From NCBI RefSeq assembly GCF_030409055.1, contig NZ_CP116619.1, forward strand, positions 5,241,767 through 5,305,766: 64,000 bases of DNA, read 5' to 3'. This document shows, piece after piece, positions 62,702-64,000 of this stretch (its first letter is position 1; the number at the start of each line of letters is the position of its first letter). Below the pieces are notes generated by a model. The model searched no databases, was not told the origin of the DNA, and saw nothing but the letters and a program-made list of their open reading frames with translations. The position numbers and the translations under genes were made by a program. The DNA is from Trichocoleus desertorum NBK24. GTDB taxonomy: Bacteria; Cyanobacteriota; Cyanobacteriia; FACHB-46.

Positions 62702-63055
62702 TTATTGATGAACAATAACCGAGTCACGGTTAATCTCGATATAGGTATGTTGCTGAAATAACACGACAAAAATTTGCAAGTTAGCCGTAAATATTGCTTC
62801 TAATTCGCTGTTTTTAATGTTTCCCGTTGTGACAAGTAAAAGTTTATAGGGTTTCTGAACAGTTAAAAAGGAATTGACAAAATCAGCATCTTTTGTAACT
62901 ACAATTCGCTCTTGCTGAATTGAAATTTCGTTAATGTCTGTGTCTGATGTAGTATTCTGGCGCGGGAGGTTCCTCGTGTGAATGGTGTCATAACCTGAAT
63001 CACCTAAAAATTGGGATAAGCGAATGGGTAATTGAGCATCAACTAGAAACCTCAT
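62702..63055 (-). CDS. DUF5615 PIN-like toxin
   Basis: A 117-residue protein that opens MRFLVDAQLPIRLSQFLGDS with the PIN-like first Asp, has HTRNLP and VVTKDADF with the second acidic pair and LLLVTTGNIKN. This is the DUF5615 PIN-like family, usually a toxin with a DUF433 partner. It overlaps the DUF433 gene by four bases, so the pair is coupled. Confidence 0.9.
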   Translation of the reverse strand: MRFLVDAQLPIRLSQFLGDSGYDTIHTRNLPRQNTTSDTDINEISIQQERIVVTKDADFVNSFLTVQKPYKLLLVTTGNIKNSELEAIFTANLQIFVVLFQQHTYIEINRDSVIVHQ

Positions 63056-63288
63056 GAGGCAATTTTATGAATGCTTTTGACTTGGCTAAGACGTGCTGCA
63101 AATAAAAGCACAGCTTGGATATCTTCCTTTTCTAAATCGTCGTAGTCAACCAAAATATCTTCAGATGTCATACCTGAACTTAGCAATTCAAGGATAAATT
63201 CAATGGGATAACGCAATCCTCGAACACAGGGTTTGCCATGACAAATTTCCGGACTCACTGTAATGCGTTGTAAGAGATTAGTTTCCAT
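63052..63288 (-). CDS. DUF433 antitoxin
   Basis: A 78-residue protein with the DUF433 signature ITVSPEICHGKPCVRGLRYP and the helix ILELLSSGMTSEDILVDYDD. It is the antitoxin and DNA-binding partner of the DUF5615 gene, which it overlaps by four bases. Confidence 0.92.
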   Translation of the reverse strand: METNLLQRITVSPEICHGKPCVRGLRYPIEFILELLSSGMTSEDILVDYDDLEKEDIQAVLLFAARLSQVKSIHKIAS

Positions 63289-63571
63289 ATATCATCTATC
63301 CTTCCTTTAACTTTTAGGCTTTGTTTCTCTAGTTTTTAGATTAATCCTGACACTCTTATGGTAGTTCAATGGTTGATTTTAGGGCGATCGCGAAGCTTCC
63401 TCATTGCAGACTCCCTCTACTGAGTGAGATGGCAAGCAGTCATAAATGGTCAACAGAGTCGATAGGGCCGTACCCGAAGACAATTTTTCGACTGTCCGTC
63501 CTAGCGAAAGAAATCTAGGCTTCTCTCTTATATTGAAGCAACTTCAAGCAAAGAAGGGAGGCTGAGTTCAA

Positions 63572-63685
63572 ATGCAAATATGGTTAGCCATTCTTGTAGG
63601 AGCTTTTTGTGGGGCAATTATCGGATGCGTCGTGACTGCTGTTCTGATTGCAATCTCGACTGCTACAGCAACCCAGTCTCAGTAG
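63572..63685 (+). CDS. Small single-pass membrane protein, 37 residues
   Basis: A short frame from ATG with GGGAGG about ten bases upstream. The product MQIWLAILVGAFCGAIIGCV continues VTAVLIAISTATATQSQ: one hydrophobic segment with a GAFCGAIIGC glycine motif that favours helix packing. It is not a shadow of a known gene; the ISH3-like gene on the other strand ends ten bases beyond it. It may be a small membrane protein; no function is known. Confidence 0.5.
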   Translation: MQIWLAILVGAFCGAIIGCVVTAVLIAISTATATQSQ

Positions 63686-63694
63686 ATCGCAAAT

Positions 63695-64000
63695 TCATTC
63701 CAGAGCGGGTAAGTAGATGGCTGTGATGACTGGAAAATGCCGCTCCACTGCCTGGGACAGGAATTCCAGCATTGTCTTGAGGGCAAACAGTTCTCGGTAA
63801 ACCACTCGCCCTCCTCGTTGTGTCCAACTGATAAAGAACCACAGCAAATACACCCAAAGATTGACTAGGACAAACGCTAGAGCGACAAACAGAAAGCGGG
63901 TTACAGGATTTTTACTCGTGGTGCGGATGCGACACTGGTTCTTGATCCTGTAACTGGTTTCAATGCCAAAACGGTCTCTGTAATGCCGATGGGTCTGGTG
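63695..64000 (-). CDS. ISH3-like transposase, C-terminal part (runs off the right edge)
   Basis: The last 101 codons of a transposase whose start lies outside the window. HYRDRFGIETSYRIKNQCR holds the catalytic Glu, as the Y-x-RFGIExSYR motif, followed by RTTSKNPVTRFLFVALAFVL and VNLWVYLLWFF, typical of the ISH3 group of IS4-like DDE transposases. The ends of the element cannot be placed here. Confidence 0.75.
   Translation of the reverse strand, partial: HQTHRHYRDRFGIETSYRIKNQCRIRTTSKNPVTRFLFVALAFVLVNLWVYLLWFFISWTQRGGRVVYRELFALKTMLEFLSQAVERHFPVITAIYLPALE

Overview
This is a chromosomal segment of a cyanobacterium, probably a filamentous, Leptolyngbya-like one, although the genus cannot be fixed from this window. 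The evidence is the dense scatter of the HIP1 octamer GCGATCGC and its extensions, plus cyanobacterial marker genes: light-dependent protochlorophyllide reductase (cut by the left edge), ferredoxin-thioredoxin reductase catalytic subunit, the photosystem II S4-domain protein, DUF1822, DUF2949, a GUN4-domain protein and an ethylene-receptor-like histidine kinase.

Layout. 1-2405: por 5' end, a DOMON-like/phosphotransferase pair and an orphan antitoxin-like gene. 2525-4811: an AT-rich PIN_8-like gene split by an IS630-family element. 5274-16453: housekeeping genes (a PGRP-type amidase, N-acylglucosamine 2-epimerase, prmA, an SbmA/BacA-like ABC half-transporter, a GNAT, a di-heme cytochrome, an RlmI-like methyltransferase, an HNH gene with a small partner). 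16595-20476: an AT-rich 1293-residue protein with a nuclease-like N-terminus and a P-loop NTPase core, a candidate defence gene. 20894-25362: a conserved unknown, a quinone oxidoreductase, an ABC1 kinase and mannose-1-phosphate guanylyltransferase. 25544-29626: a three-gene two-component operon headed by an ethylene-binding-domain kinase. 29729-41226: envelope and housekeeping genes (PrcB-like lipoprotein, SpoIID, MidA/DedA, K+ channel-like, DUF1206, PSII S4).

41376-48463 is the most unusual stretch. Six co-directional, tightly spaced genes encode a PspA/IM30-like coiled coil, a membrane-anchored LivK-type binding protein, a papain-like Cys/His/Asp protein, a sigma-70-like protein, a DUF1822 protein and a CHAT protease joined through one membrane segment to a second copy of the same binding domain. 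It reads as a ligand-sensing, protease-based signalling cassette.

48587-54822 holds msrA and an hpf/cold-shock fusion. It also has two intact-looking IS elements (ISAzo13-like and IS1 family) with target duplications, and a GUN4 protein that shares a small module with its neighbour. 54981-60560 carries Lpt export genes (LptF/G, LptB, LptA-like), DUF309, ftrC and DUF58. 60742-64000 carries dxs with a clear terminator, a DUF433/DUF5615 toxin-antitoxin pair, a small membrane ORF and the 3' end of an ISH3-like transposase.

Two patterns cross the window. All three full-length IS elements have split transposase frames that meet at an A-run. Several genes also carry 11-21 bp tandem duplications that lie on or just beyond the stop codon.
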